Assembly (NCBI GenBank): GCA_029204225.1
Contig: CM055092.1
Location: 11,001,806-11,065,805, forward strand
Source: Diphasiastrum complanatum
Taxonomy: Eukaryota > Streptophyta > Lycopodiopsida > Lycopodiales > Lycopodiaceae
Direction: 5' to 3'
DNA length: 64,000 bases
Under the pieces are notes generated by a model that was given only the letters and a program-made list of their open reading frames with translations, searched no databases and was not told where the DNA came from. Shown here piece by piece: positions 46,241 to 58,516 of the stretch (positions are counted from its first letter, which is position 1; the number at the start of each line of letters is the position of its first letter). A program made the position numbers and the translations under genes.

Positions 46241-47520
46241 TGGTATCAAAGCCCCTTCGTGGCTTGAATCACCGGACAAGAATAGAGAGCTGCGAATTCA
46301 CGATGGTTTGTTGGCTAGGAAGCACAAAACCGAGTCTGTGGAGATTCGTGGAATAGCTCAAAACTGTAAGAAGATTCAGAGGCAGGGGATTGTCAGCTGA
46401 ATCAGAGGGCAAGCAAAAAACCTGAAGCTGAAAAATCTTCTGAAGGGTTGCTTGGCATGTGTGATTGGTTTGAATCCAATCGAACACCATTTGAAGAGCG
46501 GTTTGGAGCAGAACATTGTCTGGTGTAGGGCGACCTCAGCCAGATAGGAGCTGCTAGTGAAAGCTCAGGGAAACCCTAAGTAAAGCCCAATATATCCTTC
46601 TCTTCAAAGCTGCTAGGGTTTCAAAGTTCAAAATCGTGGATATCTCCTTGTAGGAGGACTTTTTCAGAGCTGTAAGTTGTTGAGGATGGGCGCCCTGGTA
46701 GTGCGACCTAGCAACAAGGAGGCCGCGATTGGCCGTGGATAAAGAAAACAGCTAGATCGATCCACATGCAGTAGCCATAGCTTGTGAAGAGAAAGGAAGA
46801 TCTATCGTGAAGAGAGAGGTCGCGTGGAGAAGAGGAGGAGAGGTCGCGAGACCTCGCATGCCCAGTTCAGCTAGCTTGTTAGCGGCCCGAAGTGCTTGGT
46901 GCTTCAAAGGCCCTTGATCAATGCGCAGAAGCGTGGAAAGTCATCCGATCTCGAGTCACACAGATCGACGATGGTGATTGCACGTCAGGTGGGTTGTTGA
47001 ATCTAAAGGATCCATTGGATTGATGTGAAAAAGCCTGAAGGGGTCTGAAGTGCAAAGTGCATTGCAACTTCATTAAAAATCTTCAAGCTGAAAAAATTGT
47101 TGGGTCCCAAGTTTTTGAAGGGTGAAGTTTCTTCACATTGAAGAAACAGTACAAAAACCAAAATTGCCCTTATTTTCACCTCCTTTAGCCTATTTTGGCC
47201 AAACGAAAGGCTATAGCCTCCAAACGAAGGGCACCCTAACTGTACCTGTAAGTACAGTACACCAAAACAGAGTGATTGTCGTGAAGAAACTGTTTGGAGC
47301 ACGCCATAAGTGATTTCACCATTCCACTGGGCAGGTAGTTGGTAGTTGGTGACGAGAAGCATTTCGGAAAGCGATGCCATTTTGGCTTTCAACTTGGAAA
47401 AAGAGCGGCAGGTGGCCTGGTAAGCCAAAAATTGCAGGTCATTATTTGTGATTTCTGACATCACGATTGGCTTCGGCATACACTTTATAGCCTACAGGTG
47501 GAGTTTCAAGCAGTTTGGAG
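46241..47520 (+). other. Copia primer-binding site and leader
   Basis: TGGTATCAAAGCC (46241-46253), a one-base variant of the tRNA-Met site, then ~1.27 kb of leader before gag. The 158-codon minus frame within it (47003-47479) has no recognisable domain. Confidence 0.65.
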
Positions 47521-48440
47521 ATGGCAAACATCAATGAGGCAATTTTGGGCGATGCAAGCAAACTTGATGGCGCTTCTAACTACAACATCTGGAAATTCAA
47601 AATGAAGAGCATTTTGATGGAGAAAGAGTTGTGGGAGATCGTGGCAGGTATTGAAGTCCGGCCAACTACCACTCTAGGTGACATGAGGGCCTTTGATAAA
47701 AAGGTGCAAAGAGCATTGTCCTTAATCAATCTTTCAGTGAAAGACCATGTAATCACTCATATAAGTGATGCCACGACGGCTAGGGAAGATTGGGAAGCTC
47801 TTAGAATGCAATTTCAAACTTGCAATCCAGCTCGGGCTATATTCTTGAAGTCGAGATTGAATGTGGTAAAGATGGAAGAAAGTGAATAAGTGGAATCTTT
47901 CTTCACCAGAATAAAGGAGCTGAGAGATCAACTTGTGGCAATTGGAGAGCCAATTAGGGACGTTGAATTGGTACATACCACAATGAGCGGTGTCTCGGAA
48001 GGGCTACAGATGCTTGTGAGCGGCATTGCTTCGAGGGAGAGGTTGCCTACTTTTGAAGACTTCCACGGAATCATGTTGCAAGAAGAGTAGCGTCGTGAAG
48101 TGGTGAAGTCAAGGCAAACCCTACAGGAGGATCAAGCCTTGCTTGCTAAAGGCAAGCAGAAAAGATGGAAAAGGATTCCTAAGAAATCCAAGGATGATGA
48201 TGACGAGGGAGAGTCGTCATCAAAAGACAAAAAGAAGAAGAAAGACAAATGTTACTATTGCCACAAACCGGGTCATTGGGCACACGAGTGTTACAAGAAG
48301 AAAGTGGACATAAAGGCAGGAAAAGTGACTCAACAAGGAAACATTGCCGAAGATGATGGAGAAGATGATGAGACAAGTGTCTTCTCATCGGCATTGGCAT
48401 CCCAAGTTGATGATGGTGCTAGTGGTTCATAGATTCAAGC
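47521..48440 (+). pseudogene. Copia gag
   Basis: ATG 47521 (MANINEAILGDASKLDGAS), then NYNIWKFKMKSILMEKELWE and AREDWEALRMQF-type UBN2 features. TAA near 47888 and TAG near 48089 interrupt it. A Lys/Asp-rich stretch leads to a complete knuckle, CYYCHKPGHWAHEC (48250-48291). Frame is lost near 48425 just before the protease. The full gag plan is present, so this is an autonomous-type element decayed by point mutations rather than large deletions. Confidence 0.85.
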
Positions 48441-51331
48441 GCCACAAGGCATATGACCGAGAAATGTGATTGGTTTGAGAAATTCTCACCAATCCATGAT
48501 GGGGATAAGGTCACTCAAGCCAATGGGGAGGAATGCCAAATACAGGGTGTGGACAATGTACCTATATAGTTTCTTGATGGTAAAATCAAGAACATCCCTA
48601 ATGTGCTTTATGTTCCTGGACTCAAAAAGAGTTTGCTTTCTGTTGGTGTAATGACAAATCAACATCTTAAGGTTGAATTTGTCAAGGATGGATGCCTTAT
48701 GAGGGATATGAACCACAACCATAAAGTGGTGATGAAGGGTTATAGAGATAGTAACTATGGCCATGCTGCAAAACCAGGAGAATATAGTTTGGCTATCTCA
48801 ACAGCATCTCAATCTGCGTTGTGGCACAGAAGACTTGGTTATTTGAACTATAGGAGCTTGAGATTAATGGCAAAGCTGAAGACGGTAATAGGGTTACCGG
48901 CATTACAGGATGATCATCATGCAATATGTGAAGGATGCGTCATGGGAAAGCATCACAGGGAGACATTCAAGAAAGGTGGAGCTGCAAGAGCTAAGAAACC
49001 ACTGGAACTCATTCATAGCCGCCTGTGCGGCCCAATGAAGACCATGTCGTTGGGGAAAGCATATTATTTTATGACTTTCATAGATGATTACTCTAGGAGG
49101 ACATGGATTTATTTCTTGAAGAAGAAATCTGACGCTTTTGCTCGCTTCAAGGAGTTCAAGACTTTAGTAGAGAACCAACTGGATGCACGCATCAAAGTGC
49201 TAAGATCTGATAGAGGGGGCGAATACAAATCTGATGATTTTGAGGACTTTTGCAAAGAACATGGCATCAAAAGACAATTCACACAGTCACACACGTCGCA
49301 TAGTAATGGTGTAGCTGAAAAGAAAAACAGGACTATTATGGAGAGTGCACGCTCCATGATGAAGCAAATGGGCTTGACCGATTCACTTTGGTCGGAAGCG
49401 TGAAGTGCGGCAACGTTCTTGCAAAACAGGAGCCCTACAATTGCGGTTCCAAATGTGACTGCCGAAGAAGCATTTATAGGAATAAAGCCAAAAATCGACA
49501 AGTTTCATATCATTGGATGTAAAGCCTATGTACATGTGCCAAAGGAGGAGCGAAAGAAACTTGATGCCAAAGCAATCAAGTGTATCTTCGTCGGTTATGA
49601 TGAGAGCACAAAGGCATTTAGGTGTTTTGATCCTGTAATGAACAAGATTCACATTAGCAAAGATGTGATATTTGATGAAACGCATAGGTATGAAGATGAA
49701 GACCATGCAAGTGGTGAAAGCATCAAAAGACTTCCCACAATTTTGGAGGAAGAAGATGAAGAAGATGCTCCACAAGATGATGCACGTGAAGACGAGAGTC
49801 GAGAGGGCGAGTATGAAAGAACACCACTTATTCAGGAGCCTAGGGGGAGGTACTTGCCAATAGGAGCAATAAAGGAGAAACCAGTTGGAAGTAAGAGACA
49901 TTACTTAGACACTCATTGGGATACATACTCTCCACGTAGTGTATCACCTGAATCTAAGATACCAAAATGGTATGAAAAGGTCATGAAGGATGCAAAGCTA
50001 AATCAACCAGGATCTAGCACACAAGGAGATGTGAGAAGATCAATGCGGGAAAGGAATTCTCTCAATCGTTATCATGTGAACTATGGAGTAATGAGTGACA
50101 TTTTGAAGTGTCAAGAGCCATCAACCTTTGATGAGGCAAAAGATCACAAAGAATGGCAAAGGGCAATGGAAGAGAAAATAGAATCCATCCACAGACATGA
50201 TACATGGGAGTTAGTTGATCTACCACTTGGAAAGAAACTCATTGACAACAAATGGGTGTTTAGAACAAAGTTTCATGCGGATGGCACAATAGCAAAGCAT
50301 AAGGCACACCTAGTAGTGAAGGGTTATGAGCAAAGCAAAGGAATTGACTATGAAGAGGCATTTGCTCCAGTGGCTAAGTGGACTACGCTACGCCTTATCA
50401 TTGCCTTAGCATCTCATTTTGGGTGGAAGATCCATCAAATGGATGTGAAGGCCGCATTTTTGAATGGTGACTTAGAGGAAGAAGTTTACATGGCCCAACC
50501 GTAGGGCTTCATGGCAAAAGGGCAAGAATAGAAGGTATGTAGACTACAGAAAGCACTTTGTGGCCTTAAGCAAGTGCCACGCGCATGGTATGGATGCATT
50601 GACAATTACTTTCTTTCTCATGGATTTGTAAGAACAAATTCAGATCCAAACCTTTATGTTCTTATAAATGATGACAACATTGCCTTGATTGTACTTTACA
50701 TTGATGATATTATTATCACGGGCAATGATGAGAACCTCACTCGTTCTATCAAAGTTAACTTATGCAAGCAGTTTGAGATGACAGATTTAGATCTTATGCA
50801 CTATTGCTTGGGTGTCGAAGTATGGCAAACTGGCAGTGATATCAGGTTATGTCAAAACAAGTATGTGGGCGAGATATTGGAGAGATTTTACATGATAGAG
50901 TGCAAACCTTCCATCACCCATTGCGAAGCTGGTAAGAAATTATCTCGTATTGATGATAGTGCACATGTGGACGCTACTCTATTTCGTCAGCTAGTTGGGA
51001 GTTTAATATATCTTACGACTACACATCCTGATATTTGCTATGCTGTAAGTTTGATTAGCCAATTCATGTCATCACCCACTATGGACCATTGGAAAGCTGC
51101 AAAAAGGATTTTGAGGTATGTGAAAGGTACACCTAACCTTGGCCTAATCTACAATAGACAAAGTGTTTTACCTAAGTTGCAGGGTTATGTTGACACTGAT
51201 TGGGCAGGAAGTATAGATGATATAAAGTCAACAACAGGTTATGCCTTCAATTTTGGTAGCGGTTGTTTTTCATGGTCTAGCAAGAAGCAAGGTACTATTT
51301 CTCTTTCTTCTACAGAAGCCGAATATAAAGT
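48426..51331 (+). pseudogene. Copia pol: protease, integrase, RT, RNase H
   Basis: Protease WFIDSSATRHM at 48426-48458 has Ser for Gly in the DSG active site. Integrase: HRRLGYLN and CEGCVMGKHHRETF (zinc domain, ~48825-48970), then FIDDYSRRTW, LRSDRGGEY and GVAEKKNRT with the D, D and E residues. RT: QMDVKAAFLNGDLEEEVYM at ~50440, GLKQVPRAWYG, YIDDIIITGND at ~50697. RNase H: DWAGSIDDIKSTTGYAF and SSTEAEYK at ~51320. Stops lie near 48568, 49400, 50502 and 50529, and the end of RNase H is cut off at 51331. PR-INT-RT-RH order is the diagnostic Copia order. Confidence 0.9.
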
Positions 51332-51546
51332 GTCGAGTTTTGATCATCCATTCGGATGTTCATAGCTTTTCACACGAGTCTAATGGTGGTGCCAAGTATT
51401 ATGTAATCTTTCATTGATGACTATTCTAGATATTGTTGGATGTACCTCTTTTCTAGCAAATCTATGGTGTTTGATTCTTTTGTAAAGTTCAAGACTTTGG
51501 TAGAAAATCAACTTAGTACCAACATTAAAGTAGTGCGCAACCAATG
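51332..51546 (+). pseudogene. Copia integrase scrap from another element
   Basis: Right after the broken RNase H, plus-strand frames give LIIHSDVHSFSHESNGGAKY, then FIDDYSRYCWMYLFSSKSM and FKTLVENQLSTNIKVVR, the first half of a Copia integrase core. This is out of order after RNase H, so it belongs to a different element. One frameshift near 51412. It is cut at ~51546 by the minus-strand DUF7869-like relic. Confidence 0.7.
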
Positions 51547-54300
51547 GACACGTAGTACTTTTGTTTGATTGCTATTTTGAATAAAACCAAGTACTTTGGC
51601 AATCCAAATGGATGTCCTTCATTGTTTTCTGAAGCTAGAAGTGCAATAAGGCTTCCAATTTGGATTTCATTCAAATCACTGCGCCATTTCATTTTTGCAA
51701 CTTTTACACTTTGCCTATTCTTCCCTGAGCCCACATAAATTTCACGTTCCTCACCTTGCACAAAAGCTGCAAGAAATCATTATGTCGAGGAAGATCTGAA
51801 GGTTCAATAGTCGTAGTTGATGTTCCTAATTTATGAGGCCAATGAAATTCATCAGTTGTTGATGTATGTTCGAGATTGAGCAAACTGATTTTTTGTTCTT
51901 CGAAAAAGTCCATCCACCAATGTTGATCAAACACATCAAAAAAATGATAAGTTGCTAGAATACTTGATTCCAAAAAATTTAAGGAGGCAAATGGATCAAT
52001 CTCACGATGTTCTCTTTGCGCCTTTTGTTCTTCTAGCAAGGACTTCAAGGGAGACAACACATCAAGCTTGATTTGAGTCAATGGAATGTTAAGCAAAAAT
52101 CGAACTCCTTCAAGATATAGCCACGAAACTGAATTTGAAAATAGTTTGCCCCATAATAATATAATGCCTGATTCATTACATTTGATTTTAAATTGGTGCT
52201 GAAAGCTAATATCATTAATATTAGCTATGCATTGCTCTGTTTTGTTGGACGCCTTAACATAATTACGAAAATCATATGTGTGTATGATTACTGACACGTT
52301 TGGCTTTGGCACATACGATTCCTCAACAATACTTTGAAGCACTGGTAATGAAAATGCTTTCTTGCATCTCAACCTCTTAGAAAAGCAACTAAACATTTGA
52401 TCAATTTAATCGTGGGTATGTCCTACCAACAAAAATCCTATTTTACTTTTTTGAAAAAAAAAATTTCCACTAGCATAGACAAGTATGCCAAAACAGTTTA
52501 GCTTTAGTTTTCCCTAGCAGTGTTGTCAAGCTGCAAATAAAGTATTTCTAGAAGATTTTCACCAAATTTGCAAATTATCTTATTATGTACAATGGTGATT
52601 GTCAAATTTGGATCATTTCAAACATTGGGATAATCTAAAAAGACCTTGGACTCCAAAGTGCCATTAAACACAAGTGCGAGATGAACTTGAATAAAATCTG
52701 CCTCGTTCAAATTTTTGGACACTCTGACAAAATGAGACAACATTGTTTTCTTCTGATCCATGCCATCAATAACAAGGCCTAGTTATTTTTGTGGACATTC
52801 CAAACATTTCTTTCGATGCTTGGCCAACTTTTGTCTTTCAACTATTTGTTGAAGAGCTTTTGCAGCATCCGCTAAAAATACAATGAATCATTTATTTAAT
52901 AGAATAAAGATCATACCATAATGGTGTTCAAAAAGACTGCAACATAGATTTTTTCAAAACAGAAAGTATTAAAATGAATGACAAATTTAATTAATATTTG
53001 CCTTTCTCGTCATTGGTCTTTGCAAGTTGTTTTGCAGACTTTAACAAATCGCAAGTGGAGCATACTGTCATTTGTGATTTTTTTGGAATCTTTATTAGTC
53101 CAAAATCTCTTTTTCAAATTCTAAAAAAATATGAGTAACTCAAATAGGGAATATTTTTTGTTTTTGCAAACTCTTCGTACATCAAAAATATTTCTAATTT
53201 CGTAAAATTATTCGGCAAGTGAAAATATAAGGAATTAGGCAATTTCTCTCCGTGCACATCTATGAAATGCTTTAGCCAAGCAGTTGCATTTAAAGCATCT
53301 GGAGAAACAGTTCGACCTTGTAAGGATTCCCATAATGTTGGGTCTTTTCTGAAGTCGTGCATGCATTCGTTGAAGCCGTGAGTTTCCGTTTGTGTGAACT
53401 GCTTTGTAAGCTTTGCGACAAACCTCCAAAGCATTTAAAAAATACGAAAATGAGTTTTTGTCCGGCCTCAATGTTGCACACAAAATAGTAATTTCTCTCA
53501 TCCTTCGTAAAAAGAAGTTTGATCTTAATTTTTCAGTTTCTCTGATACTCAGCTTTTGCAAACAACAAGATGAGCAGCAAATAATATTCCGTACCTTTCG
53601 AATTTCAGATTTTGTAATCAACTATTTTTAACGATTCGTTAAATCAGGTGAGGATGTCAAGTCTCTCTTATATTTTTCTTTTTGTTTGGAGTCTGATCTA
53701 TAAATTGAACATGTGACACTAGTAGGTGCTTGAACTGGTTGAGAAGGTGCTGGAATCTCATGACTCGGAATTCTGGCTCCAACCTCAAGATGTTCTGGAC
53801 CCTAAGAAGGCTCTAAATTTTCAACGATATAGCCCTTTTAGATTCAAGATGACAAACATCACTTTGAGAAGGTCTCCTACGAACATGAGAAAAGCTTGAA
53901 CATCGCAGATCAACAGACTTACGCGGATCTGTTGATTTACTAGAATCAGTAACTGAGTGAATTGAAGCTTTTGACTCATCACTCAATGATTCAACTTGTT
54001 CAAAATAACAATGTTCTAATTGTTTCGAGCATGTATCTGAAGAGGAGGACGAGGTTGAAAGAACTGATACAAGCTGAGTTATAGGCATCATTTCTTGAAA
54101 AGTACTTGCTTGAGGAATTTTAGAAGATGAACGGGTAAACGATGACGATGCCACATCATTTTCAAAAATATACTCAGATTCAAGAGTGGCTTTATAAAAA
54201 AAGCTTTCATTGGGAATGTCAGATGAAGATATTGCACTTGTTGCAATATATTGATTTACAACTACTGGAATAGAAGAGGTAGAACTACTTGATATCGTTA
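51540..54300 (-). pseudogene. multi-exon DUF7869-like (integrase-like) relic
   Basis: Right to left: a Ser-rich N-terminus (54300-53800); CCSSCCLQKLSIRETEKL and ALEVCRKAYKAVH (53600-53390); AWLKHFIDVHGEKLP and YLSYSYFFRI (53300-53114); VCSTCDLLKSAKQLA (~53060); after a TTTTTAG acceptor, LVIDGMDQKKT (52780), LYLQLDNTAREN (~52540), GFLLVGHTHD-stop-IDQMF (~52430-52395); RCKKAFSLPVLQSIVEESYV and a long C-terminal domain to ~51540. The IDGMDQ, LQLDN and GHTHxxIDQ series is typical of DUF7869-type proteins, which look like mobile-element integrases or transposases by their spaced acidic residues; that function is inferred. At least four in-frame stops and several frameshifts. It is abutted by Copia on the left. 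Confidence 0.7.
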
Positions 54301-54590
54301 CCTAAAAAAAAACCTAACTATGTACTTATGCTAAGCATAGACCCATTAAAATAGTCAACACCACACTAAATGTGCTCCTCAAACTTAACTGCAACCTATG
54401 TTGGTCATAGAACAAATAAAAAGCTATGCGAAACTCAATAGACATATACAAAAAAAACAACTACATGCAAATGAGCAACAAGCCTAGAAAGTAACTGGCT
54501 AATTAAAATTTAGAGCAGCTACCATGTCTTAAATACTGTTTGGCAGCATCCTTAGGGTTAGGGTTAGGTTTAGGTTTGGACGGTCCCGGC
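54301..54590. other. non-coding with short telomere-like tract
   Basis: No gene. TTAGGGTTAGGGTTAGGTTTAGG at 54552-54574 mixes TTAGGG and TTTAGG words; the plant telomere unit is TTTAGGG. At three to four units it is too short to be a telomere relic with confidence. Confidence 0.5.
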
Positions 54591-55413
54591 TGTTGGGGGT
54601 ATTCCCAACAAAGTGTAAATAAATAAAATCCTCCAATAAAATGTGTTGTGAGGGCATGGCATCCTGCGTGTATAAGCCCATGGCCCAATGAGCACGCAAT
54701 TGAAGTTGTAAATAAAATAAACTTGACTTGGGCCTTGTAATTAAAATAAAACTAGAGGCCCAATGTCATTTTTAAACTTAGAGATCACTTTTTAGAGTTG
54801 GGTCCAAATTGGGACTCACATGAATCTTGTGATTTCTAATGTACTTTTTGTGGACCCTTGGATCAAGTTGGGTCCAAGATGAATGGTTAGGATCATTGTG
54901 AATATTAGCCAATAAGATTGAGGGGCAAGGGCCTTCCCCATTTTATAAAAAGGCACCATTTGTACACTATTTGCATGCTTAATGAGAAGGAGAAAATTCT
55001 ACCATTTTTGGAAGAGAAGCATCCTCATTTGCTATTCACTACTTGCTAATGCTCTTGATTGTGTTTTCCATTGCTTTCTATTTCCGTGTTTGTTGTTTGC
55101 AATAGTGAATGCTTTTCCATTAGCAAGCATAAGGAGCATTTGAGCTAACCTCCACCCTCACTCTCTATCTCTCTCTCTTTCTCTCTTCTCTTCTCAACCT
55201 CTTCTTTTCTATCCCTTCCCTTCACCCAAACTATGATGAATGTTAGTGTAGAGGAGTAGAGTTGAAGAGGGGTAGCATAGTGGTGAGTAGAGTTAAGGGA
55301 GAAAGTAGGAATTTAACTAAAAGTAGCATCTATGCATAGTTAGGCACCTATCCAGTGATCTAACCTTTGTTGACAGGCGGAAGGGCTATATTACAAAAGA
55401 TCTTCGACCCCAC
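54591..55413 (+). repeat. Gypsy 5' LTR
   Basis: Begins TGTTGGGGGTATTCCCAACA, a near-palindromic terminus, and ends ~55413 just before the primer-binding site. TTTTATAAAAAGGC at ~54953 is a candidate TATA box, and a CT-rich patch follows at 55155-55200. Its first ~610 bp are repeated, inverted, at 21125-21732. Confidence 0.8.
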
Positions 55414-55415
55414 AG

Positions 55416-55433
55416 TGGCGCCAATGTCGGGGA
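55416..55433 (+). other. Gypsy primer-binding site (tRNA-Asp-like)
   Basis: TGGCGCCAATGTCGGGGA; three mismatches to the usual tRNA-Asp complement. Confidence 0.7.
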
Positions 55434-56710
55434 TAGGTTTTCAATAACTAGTTTAGTTGTATTTTAGCTATTTTCTTGTTTTTTAGAGTAGCTTAGGTAG
55501 ATTTTTGGGGGTTTAGAGTTAGTTTTTTGTATTCTTTTGTGTTTGGACTGTTCACAGCTAGCGGAGGAGGTGTGAGAGGGTAGAGGAGGCCCTGAACAAT
55601 CTCTAAGAGCTTGAAACCCAAACCAATCATCCAGAAAATTCAAAAAACACACCAATCTGCATTTTGGAGGGTAAAAGAGCCAAAAAACTCATCAGATTTT
55701 TATATCTCCAGAATCAGTGGGAATTAACCCTTGCATGACTGACAGCAGCTCCAAGGTACTTTCCCAGACTTGCATAGAAGCCTGCGAGAGTTAGTTCCAA
55801 GCAGATTGTAAAAATCAGAGAAAAATCATAAAAAATTCAAAAAATCCATGAAAAAATCCAAAAAAATTCAAATCTTCATAAGAACTCTCGCAGAGCCCTC
55901 TGAAGTTCCATATCAGTGAGACCAGGACACAAAGAAGCTTGCGAGAGTTAGTTTCATGATTAAGTGTCTGTGCGAGAGTTCCCAGTGAAAAAAAGACGGG
56001 AAAGTACCAGTGAACCCTCGCAGACAGTGAAATTTTCAATTCCAGTGATCAAGAACTCTTGCAGAGAATTCTGAAGTTCCATCTCAGTGAGACCAGGACA
56101 CATAAGAGCTTGTGAGAGTTAGTTTGATTCCAGTGAGCAGAAAATTGGATTAAAGTGCAAAAAAATCACTAAAAAGTGAAGATCCAGCAAATCTTTCCAG
56201 TAAGAACTCTTGCAGACCCTCTCAATCGATTCAGAATGTCAAATTACATCAGTGATGAAACTTGCGAGAGTTAGTATGAAGATCTGGTGAAGATCAAGCA
56301 CAAAAAGTGATTTGAACCCTCGCAGACAGTGAAATTTTCACTTCTTGCAAGAGTTAACTCTCGCAGAGAATTCTATAGTGAGATCTGACCCAGATCCAGC
56401 TACTATGAAGCTTGTGAGAGTTACTTCCCAGAGATCTGAAAGATATCAAGTTTTTTACCTGCAAAAATAGTTAAAGAACCCTCGCACAAGATAACCCTCG
56501 CAGACTAGATCAGTGGTAAGATCTGCATCAGATCCAGCTACTGTCAAAATCTCAGGTCAATCAATGCAAAAAGAAAAAAAGTTATCAAGGAAAAACCACC
56601 GCAAAAGGCCTAAAATTCATTCCGGCCGATCAGATCGATCTTTTTCTTAAAGATCCAGACTGCATCCTATTGTATTAACAAGATCCAATCACTTTGGAAC
56701 CCACCATCGG
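55434..56710 (+). other. Gypsy leader with repeated CTCTCGCA/TGCGAGAG motif
   Basis: Non-coding. Between 55783 and 56502 I count 15 copies of AAC(T/C)CT(C/T)GCA or its complement: 55783, 55883, 55940, 55971, 56013, 56054, 56111, 56205, 56263, 56315, 56346, 56356, 56413, 56477 and 56493. Plus- and minus-sense copies are interleaved and can pair. Those at 56346-56365 form one 20-nt near-palindrome. Confidence 0.8.
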
Positions 56711-58435
56711 ATGAATCTGAGATCGGGACGATCAATAGCACGAAGGATAACAAATCAGACACCACACCTTCCCAGATTAGCAACTGTGCAACAAGAGGCA
56801 GATTCGAAACCAGCACCAATGGATCCAATGGGCCAACCTGTACCTATCGCACTCTTGCATGCAGTTCGGAGAGCACCATGGATGGAGATACCAAAATACG
56901 ACGGATCCTCAAATCCCATCCGATTCCTCTAGATCTACGAGCAAGCTTGTGAAATTTATGGCGAACGGACACCTGCGGAGAAGCTGATGCTATTCCCTAT
57001 GTCCTTACTTGCAGTGGCTCAGGATTGGTTTTTCAACCTGTCAGAGAAAGGGAAATCCACCTGGGAAGCAGTTAAAGTGGCTCTCATTATGCGCTTTAAA
57101 CCAAGAAAGTTCATGGAAGACCCGTTTCTCCTGCTAAGCAAAGTCAAGAAGGAAAAATGAGAAAGGGTACGGGATTATATTGAATGGGTCAAACATCTAT
57201 GATCCGAGTGCAGTGCAGCCCTGACTCCCGATCATCCGATGATCATGTGGTTCCTAGCCGGATTACCACGAAGCATCAGAAGAGAACTGAAAAGACGAGA
57301 GCAGTACGTTACTCTGCAAAAAGCTATGGAAGATGCCATCAGAGAAGATGATGAGGGATCTGATGACAAATATCCTTCCACCCACACTCCTACTCCCTCG
57401 ATCACATCATCATCATCAAACACATCTGCTCTATCCACAAAATTGTTGTTGGAGCAAATGACAAAATTACACAAACAGTAGATGGAGCAACTTACGGTGT
57501 AGTTTGACCATAAACTGAAGGCCTTACAAGGAACTGTTGCAGTAACTCCACATCAACCGGAACCAATCCAACTACAGTATCCTCGATGAAAAAATGTATG
57601 GTGTTCAGTATGCACACAAAACCATACAGCGAACGAGTGTCCAGTCCTAAAGCAAAATCTGAGACTGACACATAGATTCTGCCATCTGTGCAACGCAACA
57701 TCGCACGATACGACATTTTGTCCGTTTAATTCCAGGGTTGTTCAACAGAAGTGAAGTCCTTATCATACTTCTTATCCTTATCATCAAGGGGCACCTAACA
57801 TGGCACCAAGGTACGACGCACCCAATCAACCACAACGCATGGCCTTACTTGCTCCACCAGGGCCAGCCAATCAACAAGTGGCCCATGTAAACCTGACAGC
57901 AGCAGAACAAGAATTGCAAATGTCATCTCAACCTGAGCAGCAGCAGTGGTACGAACCAGATGAACCATTTATGGATCCTGCCATAAATGAATATGTATCG
58001 ACCTATGCAGCTCAAACTCAACGTCAAGGTGGAAGAAATTACGGCTGCTATGGGTGCGGCGAGGAGCACAGAATTGCAGAATGTCCCTACAAAGGACAAT
58101 ATACAACCTCCTGCCGGGATTGCAGTTATGGACATTGTTTCAAGAATTGTCCATTTAAACCTAGAACCAGTGCACCTCTTAACCTCATTGGCATACAGCA
58201 ATCAGCAGTTCCAGCAGGGATGCCATCGGAAAGTCAACATGACTACGCTCCTGTGTTAGCTGTTATGCGAACACAGAAGAGGAAGGAAGTGGCTCCCTCA
58301 CCACCACCATCGGTCACTGACGACCAACCCTCAACTTCAACGCCATATCCAAATGTGAGGGAAGAGAGAAGACAGTACCAGAAAATAAGACACTGGGTAC
58401 AAAATGCACAAGGGGAGGAAAAAGAGCAAGAATGA
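56711..58435 (+). pseudogene. Gypsy gag with four CCHC zinc knuckles
   Basis: Begins MNLRSGRSIARRI, then APMDPMGQPVP, MEIPKYDGSSNPIRFL; after a stop the Retrotrans_gag core continues with VAQDWFFNLSEKGKSTWEAV, DPFLLLSKVK and PRSIRRELKRREQY. Four knuckles follow: CSVCTQNHTANEC (~57603), CHLCNATSHDTTFC (~57675), CYGCGEEHRIAEC (~58045) and CRDCSYGHCFKNC (~58115). One or two are usual in Gypsy gag. Stops occur near 56931, 57158, 57200, 57480, 57504, 57587 and 57753; the last 211 codons are open. The gag relic at 9130-9725 is a deleted relative. Confidence 0.8.
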
Positions 58436-58516
58436 AACAATCCCACAGAACCTCCAGTCGGCGTCGAACGGGATCCGCAACCGGGCTCACCACTACGCAC
58501 TGATCAGAATGATTGG

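Noticed and set aside
47003-47479. 158-codon minus-strand ORF in a Copia leader
   Set aside because: No recognisable domain, in the untranslated leader of an opposite-strand element; best explained by chance.
54552-54574. Possible interstitial telomere repeat
   Set aside because: Only three to four imperfect TTAGGG/TTTAGG units; too short to claim.
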